Source: Chloroflexota bacterium
GTDB lineage: Bacteria > Chloroflexota > Chloroflexia > Chloroheliales > Chloroheliaceae
Length of the DNA: 59,714 nt
Direction of reading: 5' to 3'
Assembly: GCA_028287745.1 (NCBI GenBank)
Contig: JAQBPB010000120.1
Coordinates: 1 to 59,714, forward strand
The position numbers were made by a program, and so were the translations under genes. Below, in pieces: positions 19,193 through 27,779 of the stretch. How positions within the stretch are numbered: the first letter of the stretch is position 1; each line of letters starts with the position of its first letter. The notes under the pieces were generated by a model, which worked only from the letters and a program-made list of their open reading frames with translations, was not told the DNA's origin and made no database searches.

Positions 19193-21940
19193 TTATTCCA
19201 CGGTAACGCCGTTGATGTAGATAGAACCGCTAAAACCTACCAATTTCAAGCCAAACTGCTGCATCGAAGTGGTTTTGTTCAGTTCCCAACTCACCAGGTT
19301 CCACTTGCCTGGCACAATTTCGTCATTGAACCCGTTATCAACCCAGGTCCAGTTCTTATCGAAGTAATAAAGGCCCAATCTCACATTGCTGTCGGCTTTA
19401 TCGGCCGGGATAAAGACATACAGGCTGATTTTGTGAAAATCACCGGTCTTATTTACGCCTACCGTGTAAAGCTTATTAGCCGGTTGCGGGGAGAACCTTA
19501 ATGAATTGTGGTTATCCAGCTTGTAAGTCGAGTTGGAACTGACCGCCGCTCCCGGTTGTAACCCACCGGCCGCAGGTAAGATGCCCCAGCCTTCATCGCC
19601 CGATTCAAAGTTGAAGGTAGCTTTAGGGGGATAGACCGGGCCTACCGTCGCGGCCGGTGTAAGCGTCAGCGCAATCGTTGGCCGGGGCGTTGAGGTCGCC
19701 ACAGGTGCAGTCTGGACAGCCGGGGCGGTGGTGGTCTGGGCCACTGCACCGGCTGCCCGGGTATTAACCGGGACCGTACCAGGGGTAGCAACTACCGTCC
19801 CGCCCTGTTTAGAAGGCGTGCCCGGCGTAACGATTACCGGGCTTTTCACCCCCTCGGCCAGTTCCTCTTTGGAAAACAGCCGGTAGATTTCGAGTGTATG
19901 GGGCTCTTCCATAAAAGGTGTAGCCAACTGCTCGCTATAGACCAACTGGTAGGCCGGGACGGATTTAATTACCGGCTGCAAGTTCCGCCAGAAATCCTGG
20001 CCGGTCGCCGTAGCACCGCCATCCAGGATTAGCAGGGTAAATTGCTGGTCCTTGAGCGCCTGGGTGTAGGCCGGTAGTCCGTTCAAACCTTTGTAAGTGT
20101 AATAGAAAGGGTTTATAACCTGGTCGGCCGCGACCTGGCCGTAGAGGTTATAGGTCATAGCACTGTCATCCACCAGGACCGGACCGCCTTGTGCCTCGGT
20201 CTGCCGGATGACCCCAACCGTAGTCGTCGAGAGGGACGGCCAGTGACCCAGTAATTTAGGCACATCGGTTTGCGACCAGACAAACCCCAGCACGACCAGG
20301 ATAAAAGCCACGGTCAGGGATAAGCTGTAGGAACCTGGACGTTCGGTAGCGCTGGTGCCGCCAATGTTGCGCTCCACCAGGTCAAAGCTAAGCCGCCGGT
20401 TACTGGCCCAGCGCGATTCTTTATACCTGTTCCAGTTGCGCTCCAACAGTCCGGGGCTGTGGTTAGCCACCGGTTCATCCCACCAGCTCCAATCGCTCCA
20501 CAACCACCCGGCCAGCGGAGCCAGGAAAACTATCATATAGATGGAATGTTTCCAGTAATCGAAGTCAGGCCGGGAAATAAGCTGGAAACCCAGCATTACC
20601 AGGGCGCCGCCCCATAGCAGTAAGGGCGCTTTGAACCGCTGGTTGCGGAAGGCCTGTCGCAGGCCCCAATAACCCAATAGCATGAGTACTATAATATCCA
20701 GCCGCTCCACAAAGTAGATTTGCCAAATATTGTCGGACTTCAAACCCTTATACTGGCTGGCAAAGCGCAGCAGCGCGTTTAGCTGCTCCGTGAAAAGCAG
20801 GTAATAAGCGGCACAGGCCAGGCTCAACGGCATGATGAACCAGGCCAGGGCCTGTCGGCGCATCCCGGGGGTTGCCAGTAAAATCAGGCATAAAAACGGC
20901 AGGTAAATGGCGACCAGGTACTTGGTCAGAAAAGCCAGGAAAAGTAAAACAGCCGCTCCCGCGAACAGGCTGGCCGTCACTCTGGTCCGCTTATCGCCCG
21001 AACTTCGTGCAATCTTACCTTCGCGCATAGCCCAGACATAAGCCGCACAACCGGCGACAAATAACCCGACCGCCATTGAGTCATAGGTGGCAAACCGGCT
21101 CAAAGCGCTGGCAGTCGGTAGGACCGCCACGATTAAACCGGCCAGCAGGGAAGCTACCATCGGCTTGGAACTCAGGGCAAAATCTCCCCGCTCTTGCTGC
21201 AGGTTCTCCGGGTGGGCTTTAAGCAGGCCAAGCGTCAGGAAGATGGTTCCCTGGACGGTCACAAGGCCGAAGAAAAGACTGAGCAGCCGGGCAGTGTTCA
21301 GGCCGCCCTGCATATCAAACCAGCCCGCCAGGACCGGATAAAGTAAGGAACCAAAGGTCCATTGCATGGCATTGGCGTAAATCGTACCCTGTTCCAGCCA
21401 GAGACGGCCGGTAACAATGTAGTTGCCTTCGTCCATATAGGCGCTCTGGTGCCCAAAATTAAACAGCCGCAGGAAAATTGCAACCGTCAGGACCGGCAGC
21501 GAAGCCAGCAGGACCGCGACCAGGCTTTTCCAGGCCCCTCTGGTACCGGTCAGTTTTAGCGGCTTTACCGGAGAACTCCAGATATATTGCTGCTCGCCGT
21601 TAAAGTCCCCGGTAATTTCGGCCGGGTGCTGTTCGAATTCAAGTACTTGCGTTCCCTTGGAAAGTTCCGACCCATCAAAAAGCGTAGCTTCTTCGGCTTG
21701 CTCTGTTATAACCGGCGCTTCCGGTTCACTGGTAACCAGGTTAGAAGCGTCTTCCGGGTCCGTATCCGGGCCGGTTGCTTCGAAATGTAGGATGCCTTCG
21801 GGCGGGGCCGGTTCGTCTAATAAAACTCGTTCTGTATCGGACGGTAAAAAGCCATTATTCCCACCGGGGACTTCAAAAAATTGATCCTCTTCTCCAGAAG
21901 GTCGGGAAGCTTTTACCGAAACTCTGTCATTTGTAAGCAT
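19193..21940 (-). CDS. GT-C (ArnT/PMT-like) membrane glycosyltransferase with C-terminal carbohydrate-binding-like domain
   Basis: A 915-residue protein. The first 135 residues are acidic and cytoplasmic. Then come about ten transmembrane segments of the GT39/GT83-like fold; the first periplasmic-type loop has SAYMDEGNYIVTGRLWLEQG, where the Asp-Glu pair matches the GT-C catalytic acid position. A soluble extracytoplasmic portion follows the last membrane segment, a Pro/Thr/Ala linker covers about residues 690-770, and the final 145 residues form a jelly-roll resembling carbohydrate-binding modules (FNFESGDEGWGILP, IYINGVTVE). The fusion suggests that the enzyme is held on the glycan it modifies. 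The ATG at 21940 follows AGGAG. It ends just before the DUF4352 gene. The donor is probably a polyprenyl-phosphate sugar, by family analogy. Confidence 0.83.
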   Translation of the reverse strand: MLTNDRVSVKASRPSGEEDQFFEVPGGNNGFLPSDTERVLLDEPAPPEGILHFEATGPDTDPEDASNLVTSEPEAPVITEQAEEATLFDGSELSKGTQVLEFEQHPAEITGDFNGEQQYIWSSPVKPLKLTGTRGAWKSLVAVLLASLPVLTVAIFLRLFNFGHQSAYMDEGNYIVTGRLWLEQGTIYANAMQWTFGSLLYPVLAGWFDMQGGLNTARLLSLFFGLVTVQGTIFLTLGLLKAHPENLQQERGDFALSSKPMVASLLAGLIVAVLPTASALSRFATYDSMAVGLFVAGCAAYVWAMREGKIARSSGDKRTRVTASLFAGAAVLLFLAFLTKYLVAIYLPFLCLILLATPGMRRQALAWFIMPLSLACAAYYLLFTEQLNALLRFASQYKGLKSDNIWQIYFVERLDIIVLMLLGYWGLRQAFRNQRFKAPLLLWGGALVMLGFQLISRPDFDYWKHSIYMIVFLAPLAGWLWSDWSWWDEPVANHSPGLLERNWNRYKESRWASNRRLSFDLVERNIGGTSATERPGSYSLSLTVAFILVVLGFVWSQTDVPKLLGHWPSLSTTTVGVIRQTEAQGGPVLVDDSAMTYNLYGQVAADQVINPFYYTYKGLNGLPAYTQALKDQQFTLLILDGGATATGQDFWRNLQPVIKSVPAYQLVYSEQLATPFMEEPHTLEIYRLFSKEELAEGVKSPVIVTPGTPSKQGGTVVATPGTVPVNTRAAGAVAQTTTAPAVQTAPVATSTPRPTIALTLTPAATVGPVYPPKATFNFESGDEGWGILPAAGGLQPGAAVSSNSTYKLDNHNSLRFSPQPANKLYTVGVNKTGDFHKISLYVFIPADKADSNVRLGLYYFDKNWTWVDNGFNDEIVPGKWNLVSWELNKTTSMQQFGLKLVGFSGSIYINGVTVE

Positions 21941-21959
21941 CAGCTACTTCTCCTGGTTA

Positions 21960-22382
21960 CTACTTGGTAGGGACTGAATTAATACTGTTCGGAGCGGCAG
22001 GATTACCCGTCTTACTGGTATCAGCCAGCGACTTAACCGGCTGCGGAGTAGTTATGGTTGAGTTGGGAGTAGCCGTACCGTTTGACTGGGCCGAAGTGCT
22101 GGTGCTGGCGCTATTCCGGTCCCGTTCAAGAGCGCCCAGATTTTTCAGGGCCATGTCCAGGGCACTGACATCATCCAGGGTGGAGCGGGCGGCAGGGGCC
22201 GTGCTGGTACCCACCGCCGGTTGCTGTACCCTGGCCGGGGCCTGGTAGAAATCCGGCTGGTCGTTCGACCCGGCCGGGTGTAAACCGCTACCTATCAGTA
22301 CCGCCATAGCCAGGCTCAAGGCTACTGTAAAAAAGATCCGGACTGCGCTATGTTTCCTGAGCACGTAAGCGATGTTGTACAT
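21960..22382 (-). CDS. Small single-pass membrane protein of unknown function
   Basis: The product from the ATG at 22382 is 140 residues; TTTGGAG eight bases upstream supports this start over the ATG at 22424. After a short basic N-terminus (MYNIAYVLRKHSAVR) there is one hydrophobic anchor (IFFTVALSLAMAVLIGSGL) and a low-complexity, Ser/Thr/Pro/Asn-rich extracytoplasmic tail. A short helix-prone stretch LDDVSALDMALKNLGALERD may be an interaction element. No family was recognised. It sits 19 bp upstream of the GT-C/CBM gene and downstream of the GT-C/GH8 fusion, so it is probably co-expressed and could be an accessory subunit, but this rests on position only. Confidence 0.65.
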   Translation of the reverse strand: MYNIAYVLRKHSAVRIFFTVALSLAMAVLIGSGLHPAGSNDQPDFYQAPARVQQPAVGTSTAPAARSTLDDVSALDMALKNLGALERDRNSASTSTSAQSNGTATPNSTITTPQPVKSLADTSKTGNPAAPNSINSVPTK

Positions 22383-22534
22383 TTGTTGTTCTCCAAACTG
22401 TTCTAAAGACCGCTCCACATCCACTCTATCTCTGGGTGGAGTTCAAAGGCAGGTTGTTGACCTGTCACTTTGAACTCCAGGATGCGGTGGTACAAAGCCA
22501 GAAATGCTTTGCAGGTAAAAATTTTAAATTCTTA

Positions 22535-25297
22535 TTATTTAGTGCTTTGCCTGGTAACCGGGGCCTCTGCGGGCGGCGCGTTCAGGGTCAGCCGGTTCAT
22601 ATGCAAGGCGGTAGCCATCCAACTCCAGTACTGGGTATCGGCGTTATCCTTGTTCTGCCAGTAACCCAGGGTGTCCTTGTGATAGAAACTGCCCATAAAG
22701 GCCCGGGCCAATATTTCGGTCGCGGCGCTGGAACCGCCCAGTTCGGCGGGCAGCCCTTTGGCCTTTTTCTGAGCAATGTCCAGTTCGTCCAGAACGGCGG
22801 CCCCGGCGCTGGTAACGGCATACACGCTGGAATTATCTTTGTTGGTAATCGGCAGTCCGTTATTGGTAAACTGGCCGGGTAGCGACTGCCATTTCTGCCA
22901 GTACTTGATCAGGAACCAGCCGCTTCCCTGGATATAGTCGCGAGCTTTGTCGCTCTTATACCACTCGTAATCCAGGATAACCCGCCACAAAGCCTGTTGA
23001 GCCTCTACATCGAAGTCGCCCAGCTTTTGACCGAAAGTGCCGACGGTAGACCGCAGCGATTCGTTCTGGGTATCCATCACTACCAGGCCGGGCGGCAAGC
23101 CTACGCCCTGGTAATCGCCCCGGCCGTACCAGGCGGCTTTACGCAGCAAGTCGTAACCGCTGTCGTACAGGCCCATCCAGTTATGTTTTTTGTCCACTTC
23201 GGCAAAAAGCCGGTAGGCCTGGGGCGAGAACGCGCCTAAATTCAGTAAGACCTGGTCCTCAAGCTGGCCGATTTTCAGGGCCGTAGCTTTGAGGTAAGGC
23301 TTCTTATTTATCTCGACCACCTCGTTTTCCCAGATGCTTTTGATGATATAAGAAGCTTCTTTGGTGTAGTTTTCATCTTTCCAGCGCTTATTAGCCAGCA
23401 AGAGCGCCAGGGCGATATCGGTATCTACCCGTGAGTTGGTATAAGATTCGGCCAGGGTCAGGGACCGGTTGGCAGGCAGGCTCGCTTCAATCCGCATCAG
23501 GTTATTGTCCATTTGCAGGTTGTAGGCGGTCCAGACCCAGGTCTGGTCAAAGGCGCGCTGGTCATCGTTGAACAGGGCCAGATGCATGGCCGCGGCCTGT
23601 AATTCGGCGGTGGCCTGGCCGTTGCCGTTGACTACTTTACCGTTGGGACTGATAAAGTTGGTTTTGAAGAATCTGTAGGAATCGTCGAGCGCGCTCTGTT
23701 CGAGTAAGGTTTTAGTGTTATTAATCTTGCGAATCTGAATCGGGTCGGTGCCTTCGTACTGCCGTATCAGGCTGGAATTAGTCAGCGCCTGTTGAGGTAG
23801 TTCTTCGCCTTTAGACTGGAACTGAATGCGCATTTCCTCGGTCAGGATTAAAAAGTCAACTTCTTTGTAATCACCCTTAAAGACCCCGTAATTAATAGCC
23901 GGGTCACGCGAGGCTTTCCAGTGAGAGTGCGCCAGCGGATAGGCCGGTCCTTTATAGTCATCGTGCAGGTCCACCCAGAGGGCATCGGTAATAATCATGG
24001 AGCGGTCCGGCGGGATGTTGCCTTTAACCCAGGACAATACCTGGGCATAAGAGTTGTTAACCACCGAAGTATAAATAGCCTGGTTATTAACCACGTAGAG
24101 ATAGCACATTACAGCAGCCAGGGCCGCTATAAGGACAAAACTGATAAATTTGCCGAAAAGATGGTGAATAGAGCTTACGGTTTGACCGATACCCATCGCC
24201 AGGAACGGCACCAGGGAAACGATCATGTATTCCGCATCCAGGCCGCCCAGGAGTATAAAGCAGCCGTAACCCAACCCGAACAGCGGCACCAGCCAGGACT
24301 CTTTGTACTTTAACCCGAAGATTAAATTCAAAAAAGCGCAGCCTAACCCGGCGTACAACAGCAGGCTGTCGGTACTCAACCAGTTTTGCACGATACTGTG
24401 GTACTGGGTGTTACCCATCCAGATAGGCGTAATATTGTGGTAATTCTGGTAAAAGGTGCCGGTTAAAGAAACGTGGGTAGCTTTACCGGCCAGCTCGGCC
24501 AGGAAATTCATGTTCTCCGGCAGGAATTCGTTTTTGAATATGGCGTATAGAATGAATTGAAAACTGGCTACCCCGCCGATTAAAATCGAACCCCAGACCG
24601 CATACAGGCGGTGATAGGGGTCCGAAAACCGCCAGGTCATTAACAGGAAGGCCGGTACGAAAAATATGGCCGTTTCCCTGGAAAGGACTGCCAGGCCAAG
24701 GGCCAGACTTGCCAGGAAAAAGTAAAAGAGCCGCCCCCGGTTGCAGACCGTAAAATAAACCGATGCCATCAGCCAGAAAACCATAAAGTTATCTACCACC
24801 AGCAGGCGCTGGAAATTTACCGCCAGCGGGGATAGGGTGAAGAACAGCCCGGCAACCAGGGCCCCGCTGACCGAATTGGTCAACTGGCGGGTCGTCTTGA
24901 AGAGGAAGTATACCGAGCCGAGATGCAATACCAGCATAAGGACCCGGCCGCTGTTAATGGCCGGACCAAAGGTATGGAAACCGGCTGTAATAATGGTCCA
25001 TACTGCCAGCATAAAGGTCGGCAGCGGCGGGTGTTCGTAAGTAAAGGTGTAGGGCGATAGCTGCTGGTTTTTCAGAAAAGCCCAGGCTTGCTGGCTGACA
25101 ATACCTTCATCCTGCCGGTAGAGCGGGTAGTTAAACATATTAAAAGCGTGTGTGACCAGGGCTATACTGAAGACCAGGGCCAGGGCTACCGTCTCAATAT
25201 TAATAAGTGAAGCTTCCTGCGCAAGGATGGCCGGTCGCTCAAGGGCAGGGGCCAGAGCGGTTTTTTGATTGGAGCGTGGAATATCTTGTACTGACAT
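22535..25297 (-). CDS. GT-C membrane glycosyltransferase fused to a C-terminal GH8-like domain
   Basis: A 920-residue fusion. Residues about 30-440 are a polytopic GT39/ArnT-like domain whose first loop has YRQDEGIVSQQAWAFLKNQQ and YEHPPLPTFML, with the Asp-Glu in the GT-C catalytic position. After an extracytoplasmic linker, residues about 545-890 align by eye with the GH8 enzyme encoded at 16640-18319: ATAELQAAAMHLAL carries Glu565 where GH8 has the proton donor, and SRVDTDIALALLLANKRW matches the GH8 signature, but Arg623 replaces the first Asp of D-[AG]-D while Asp625 remains. The ending NADTQYWSWMATAL also matches. The hydrolase half may be inactive and act as a glycan-binding or guiding domain. 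The stop of the GT2 synthase gene is 17 bp upstream. Confidence 0.85.
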   Translation of the reverse strand: MSVQDIPRSNQKTALAPALERPAILAQEASLINIETVALALVFSIALVTHAFNMFNYPLYRQDEGIVSQQAWAFLKNQQLSPYTFTYEHPPLPTFMLAVWTIITAGFHTFGPAINSGRVLMLVLHLGSVYFLFKTTRQLTNSVSGALVAGLFFTLSPLAVNFQRLLVVDNFMVFWLMASVYFTVCNRGRLFYFFLASLALGLAVLSRETAIFFVPAFLLMTWRFSDPYHRLYAVWGSILIGGVASFQFILYAIFKNEFLPENMNFLAELAGKATHVSLTGTFYQNYHNITPIWMGNTQYHSIVQNWLSTDSLLLYAGLGCAFLNLIFGLKYKESWLVPLFGLGYGCFILLGGLDAEYMIVSLVPFLAMGIGQTVSSIHHLFGKFISFVLIAALAAVMCYLYVVNNQAIYTSVVNNSYAQVLSWVKGNIPPDRSMIITDALWVDLHDDYKGPAYPLAHSHWKASRDPAINYGVFKGDYKEVDFLILTEEMRIQFQSKGEELPQQALTNSSLIRQYEGTDPIQIRKINNTKTLLEQSALDDSYRFFKTNFISPNGKVVNGNGQATAELQAAAMHLALFNDDQRAFDQTWVWTAYNLQMDNNLMRIEASLPANRSLTLAESYTNSRVDTDIALALLLANKRWKDENYTKEASYIIKSIWENEVVEINKKPYLKATALKIGQLEDQVLLNLGAFSPQAYRLFAEVDKKHNWMGLYDSGYDLLRKAAWYGRGDYQGVGLPPGLVVMDTQNESLRSTVGTFGQKLGDFDVEAQQALWRVILDYEWYKSDKARDYIQGSGWFLIKYWQKWQSLPGQFTNNGLPITNKDNSSVYAVTSAGAAVLDELDIAQKKAKGLPAELGGSSAATEILARAFMGSFYHKDTLGYWQNKDNADTQYWSWMATALHMNRLTLNAPPAEAPVTRQSTK

Positions 25298-25314
25298 TTA
25301 TTTGTTCTCTCAGG

Positions 25315-26601
25315 CTACTTGGAAGCTGAAGGAGCCGCGGCCGCTTGCCGGTGCGCCCCTACATGCTTGGTTTTCTCCCAGTTATTCTGGCCGGTTACAT
25401 GCCGGAAGACGGCCCGTATCGCAGCGAAAGAAAGTGCCCACTGGTACGGAAAGTAAAACAGGGGCATCAGATAGAGGGCCCGGCGTTTTAACTTCAAATT
25501 ATGGCTTTTGATGAAGTATTTAAGCCCGACCATCTGGAAGATAGTACAGGCGATAACCATGTAGAAAGGCACCGCCAGCAGCAGAGCCGTCACCGGGTCA
25601 GTCCGGCTGAAAAACATCATGTAGATTGAAATGGGAAAATAAATTCCGGTCACGGCCTGGAAAAATGGAAAGCCCAGGGTGTAGACCGCCAGGAAGCGCT
25701 GGTAGAAAGTGGGTAACTGCTTCCAATCACCTTTAATTAGAATTTCCAGGAACCCCTGGCTCCAGCGGGTACGCTGTTTGACGAACTGGGTGATGCTGGT
25801 CGGGGTTTCTTCCTGGGTGACATGCTCATCACTGTAAATAACCTTGATCTTCTCACCCATGAGGCTGCAGCGAATGCCCAGGTCGGCATCTTCGGTAAGC
25901 ATATGGTCGCCCCAGCCGCCCAACCGTTCCAGCAGTTCCCGCGTGACAAAAACCGTATTTCCGCCCAGCGGGATCATACCGGCCTTGGAGTGAAAGTGAA
26001 GGCGCGACTTGAACCAGAAATAGTACTCAAGCACATTCAGGGCGGAAAACCAGTTTGACTGGTAATTCATCAACTGCACGCCGCTCTGGACAACGCTCGC
26101 TTCGGTATTAATGACCGTAGTATTAATAATATGCAGGATTTCGCGGTGCGGTTCGTCCTCGGCGTCAAAAATAGTCACTATATCATTACTTGACTGCCGC
26201 AACCCGATATTTAAACCATGTGGTTTATTAAAGGGCGGGTCATTAAAGGTAATCATGCGCACATTATTGATGCCGCGTGCCTCCAGTTCAGCCAGCTTTA
26301 TTTGCACCTGTTCAATGGTCCCGGTGTCTACTTCCTGGAGAATCACAAATATTTCGACCATATCCGGCGGGTAATCAATTTGCAAAATGCGGTCGATGGT
26401 GCCCTGGATAACTTCTTCTTCGTTCTTGGCTGGTAGTAAAATGGTAAAACTGTAGAAAGGGTCGTGATATTCCCTGGGAGAGCGGTAATCGTCCGCCAGG
26501 TGCTTATCGTTCCAGGTATAAAGCATGAGGTACAGGGTGTAGCCTGCCTGAACGGCCAGTGCCAGTGAAAGTACTACCAGGCAAATAATTAAAATGTCCA
26601 T
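25315..26601 (-). CDS. Processive family 2 glycosyltransferase (cellulose/hyaluronan synthase-like)
   Basis: A 428-residue integral membrane GT2 with one N-terminal transmembrane helix, a cytosolic GT-A domain and three or four C-terminal helices. Processive-synthase motifs are complete: FDAED (Asp146, Asp149) for UDP-sugar and metal, TEDADLG (Asp238) as catalytic base region, and QRTRW (276-280) for the acceptor. The C-terminus has NNWEKTKHVG as in BcsA-like and XagB-like GT2s. No PilZ domain is present, so c-di-GMP control as in BcsA is not encoded here. It should polymerise and extrude a beta-linked homopolysaccharide; the GH8 companions point to a beta-1,4-glucan. It is the first gene of the eight-gene unit. 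SD GGAGG is rather distant from the ATG. Confidence 0.9.
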   Translation of the reverse strand: MDILIICLVVLSLALAVQAGYTLYLMLYTWNDKHLADDYRSPREYHDPFYSFTILLPAKNEEEVIQGTIDRILQIDYPPDMVEIFVILQEVDTGTIEQVQIKLAELEARGINNVRMITFNDPPFNKPHGLNIGLRQSSNDIVTIFDAEDEPHREILHIINTTVINTEASVVQSGVQLMNYQSNWFSALNVLEYYFWFKSRLHFHSKAGMIPLGGNTVFVTRELLERLGGWGDHMLTEDADLGIRCSLMGEKIKVIYSDEHVTQEETPTSITQFVKQRTRWSQGFLEILIKGDWKQLPTFYQRFLAVYTLGFPFFQAVTGIYFPISIYMMFFSRTDPVTALLLAVPFYMVIACTIFQMVGLKYFIKSHNLKLKRRALYLMPLFYFPYQWALSFAAIRAVFRHVTGQNNWEKTKHVGAHRQAAAAPSASK

Positions 26602-26815
26602 CTAATGAACACTACCTCCGCTAAAACTGTGCAAAAACAGGCAAAGCTTAATAAACCAACTGAATGGTAGACCTAAACCTGGCCCGGTATGGCTGGGTCA
26701 ATTATTAAAGACGTTTGGTGTGCCACCAATGCAGGAAATACCCGGTTTGTCCGGCATTCACTGTATTAAGCTTTATTTATTTATTTTTCTCAAATGGGGT
26801 TGTAAGCACCGCGTT

Positions 26816-26825
26816 GTACTTTTGT
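26816..26825 (-). promoter_or_regulatory. Candidate ACAAAAGTAC element
   Basis: Exact 10-bp match, on the minus strand, to the element at 43630-43639. It lies about 215 bp upstream of the GT2 synthase ATG. Whether it is a binding site is inference from recurrence. Confidence 0.3.
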
Positions 26826-27211
26826 TCCAACAAAATAAAGAGTGCTAAGAATATTGCATCATGTAGATATAAAACCGGGCCGTGAAAAAATAAAGTAGTA
26901 GTTTTAAATCTTATTACCTTCTGAAAACAACCTGGTAGCCTGGTTGCACTTTTAGCAGGTGGTTTATCGCAAAACCATCGGTGGTATTTTCAAAAAGCAC
27001 AATACTGTTAATGCAAACTCTATGTAACCCTGATTCGCTCATTATCGACCAAAGTTGTTCCGGGAAATACTGCTTATGGATAGGGAAATGATGCGTATTT
27101 AAAGGCTAGTATGCCAGGTTTTAATAACCCTGAGTTTTAGTTTCGCGTAATTTGCGAACTATTCTGGTTTATACTGGCCAAACAACTAGTACTTTCGGTT
27201 TCATCATGAGT

Positions 27212-27240
27212 ATAATATAAAAAAAAATTTACGTTGTCAA
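27212..27240 (-). promoter_or_regulatory. Candidate sigma-70 promoter for the GT2 polysaccharide operon
   Basis: On the minus strand TTGACA (27240-27235) is followed by a 17-bp T-rich spacer and TATTAT (27217-27212). The start site near 27205 would give a leader of about 600 nt before the GT2 ATG at 26601. Its -35 box overlaps the -35 box of the opposite promoter. Confidence 0.5.
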
Positions 27241-27263
27241 TAACTTTTACTGATTTAGATAAT
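27234..27263 (+). promoter_or_regulatory. Candidate sigma-70 promoter for the 27780 gene
   Basis: TTGTCA (27234-27239), an 18-bp spacer and GATAAT (27258-27263). The leader would be about 510 nt. Weaker than the opposite promoter whose -35 box it shares through the sequence TTGTCAA. Confidence 0.35.
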
Positions 27264-27642
27264 TTTGTAACATTATATTTATATTGCTTAACGGTTTTGT
27301 AATAAATTTAGGCGGTAAAAGGTTAAGTATATACAAAAAAGAAACCGGTATATTTGACTCTATTAGATATTAATCTCGTCATCCCGACATTAATATTTAT
27401 TATTATTACCGATAAAATTTGAAATGCCCACTACTAAGTTCCATAGGCGAATTTGACAATGTATTTACTAGTATAAGGTTTATGCCGGTATTCTGACCGG
27501 GTGCCCTGTTGCAGTTATTCTACTTTTAAACCATCCCTAAGCTATTAAATATCTGCCAGACCCGCTCATACTTCCTTAAATCACTATACCACCACTACCT
27601 CTCAATATTCATCAGGAATTCATCCGCTTAAACCGGGACCCG

Positions 27643-27664
27643 GTCCTATAGCCTGAGATAGGAC
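27643..27664. promoter_or_regulatory. Inverted repeat with AGGACTATAGT element
   Basis: GTCCTAT (27643-27649) and ATAGGAC (27658-27664) form a perfect 7-bp inverted repeat with an 8-bp gap, about 115 bp before the ATG at 27780. The right arm runs into AGGACTATAGT, an 11-mer repeated exactly at 43804-43814. It could be an operator; no T-run follows, so it is not a terminator. Confidence 0.4.
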
Positions 27665-27779
27665 TATAGTGGCAGTACTAAATGACTATTTTTGGTACTC
27701 TTTTACAACATATAATTATTCCAGGAATATGTTTTTTTTAATATTATTTTATTTTTTCAACTAACCAGGTCTTTATATT

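Larger units (their letters stand above)
26602..27779. other. Large AT-rich regulatory region between divergent polysaccharide genes
   Basis: 1,178 bp with no credible coding frame. It contains back-to-back sigma-70-like promoters centred near 27237, a 7-bp-stem inverted repeat at 27643-27664, an AGGACTATAGT element at 27660-27670 shared with the region before the clan GH-A glycosidase, and a GTACTTTTGT element at 26816-26825 shared with the 43.6 kb region. The leaders would be about 0.5-0.6 kb in both directions, long enough for RNA-based or multi-factor control. Confidence 0.55.
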
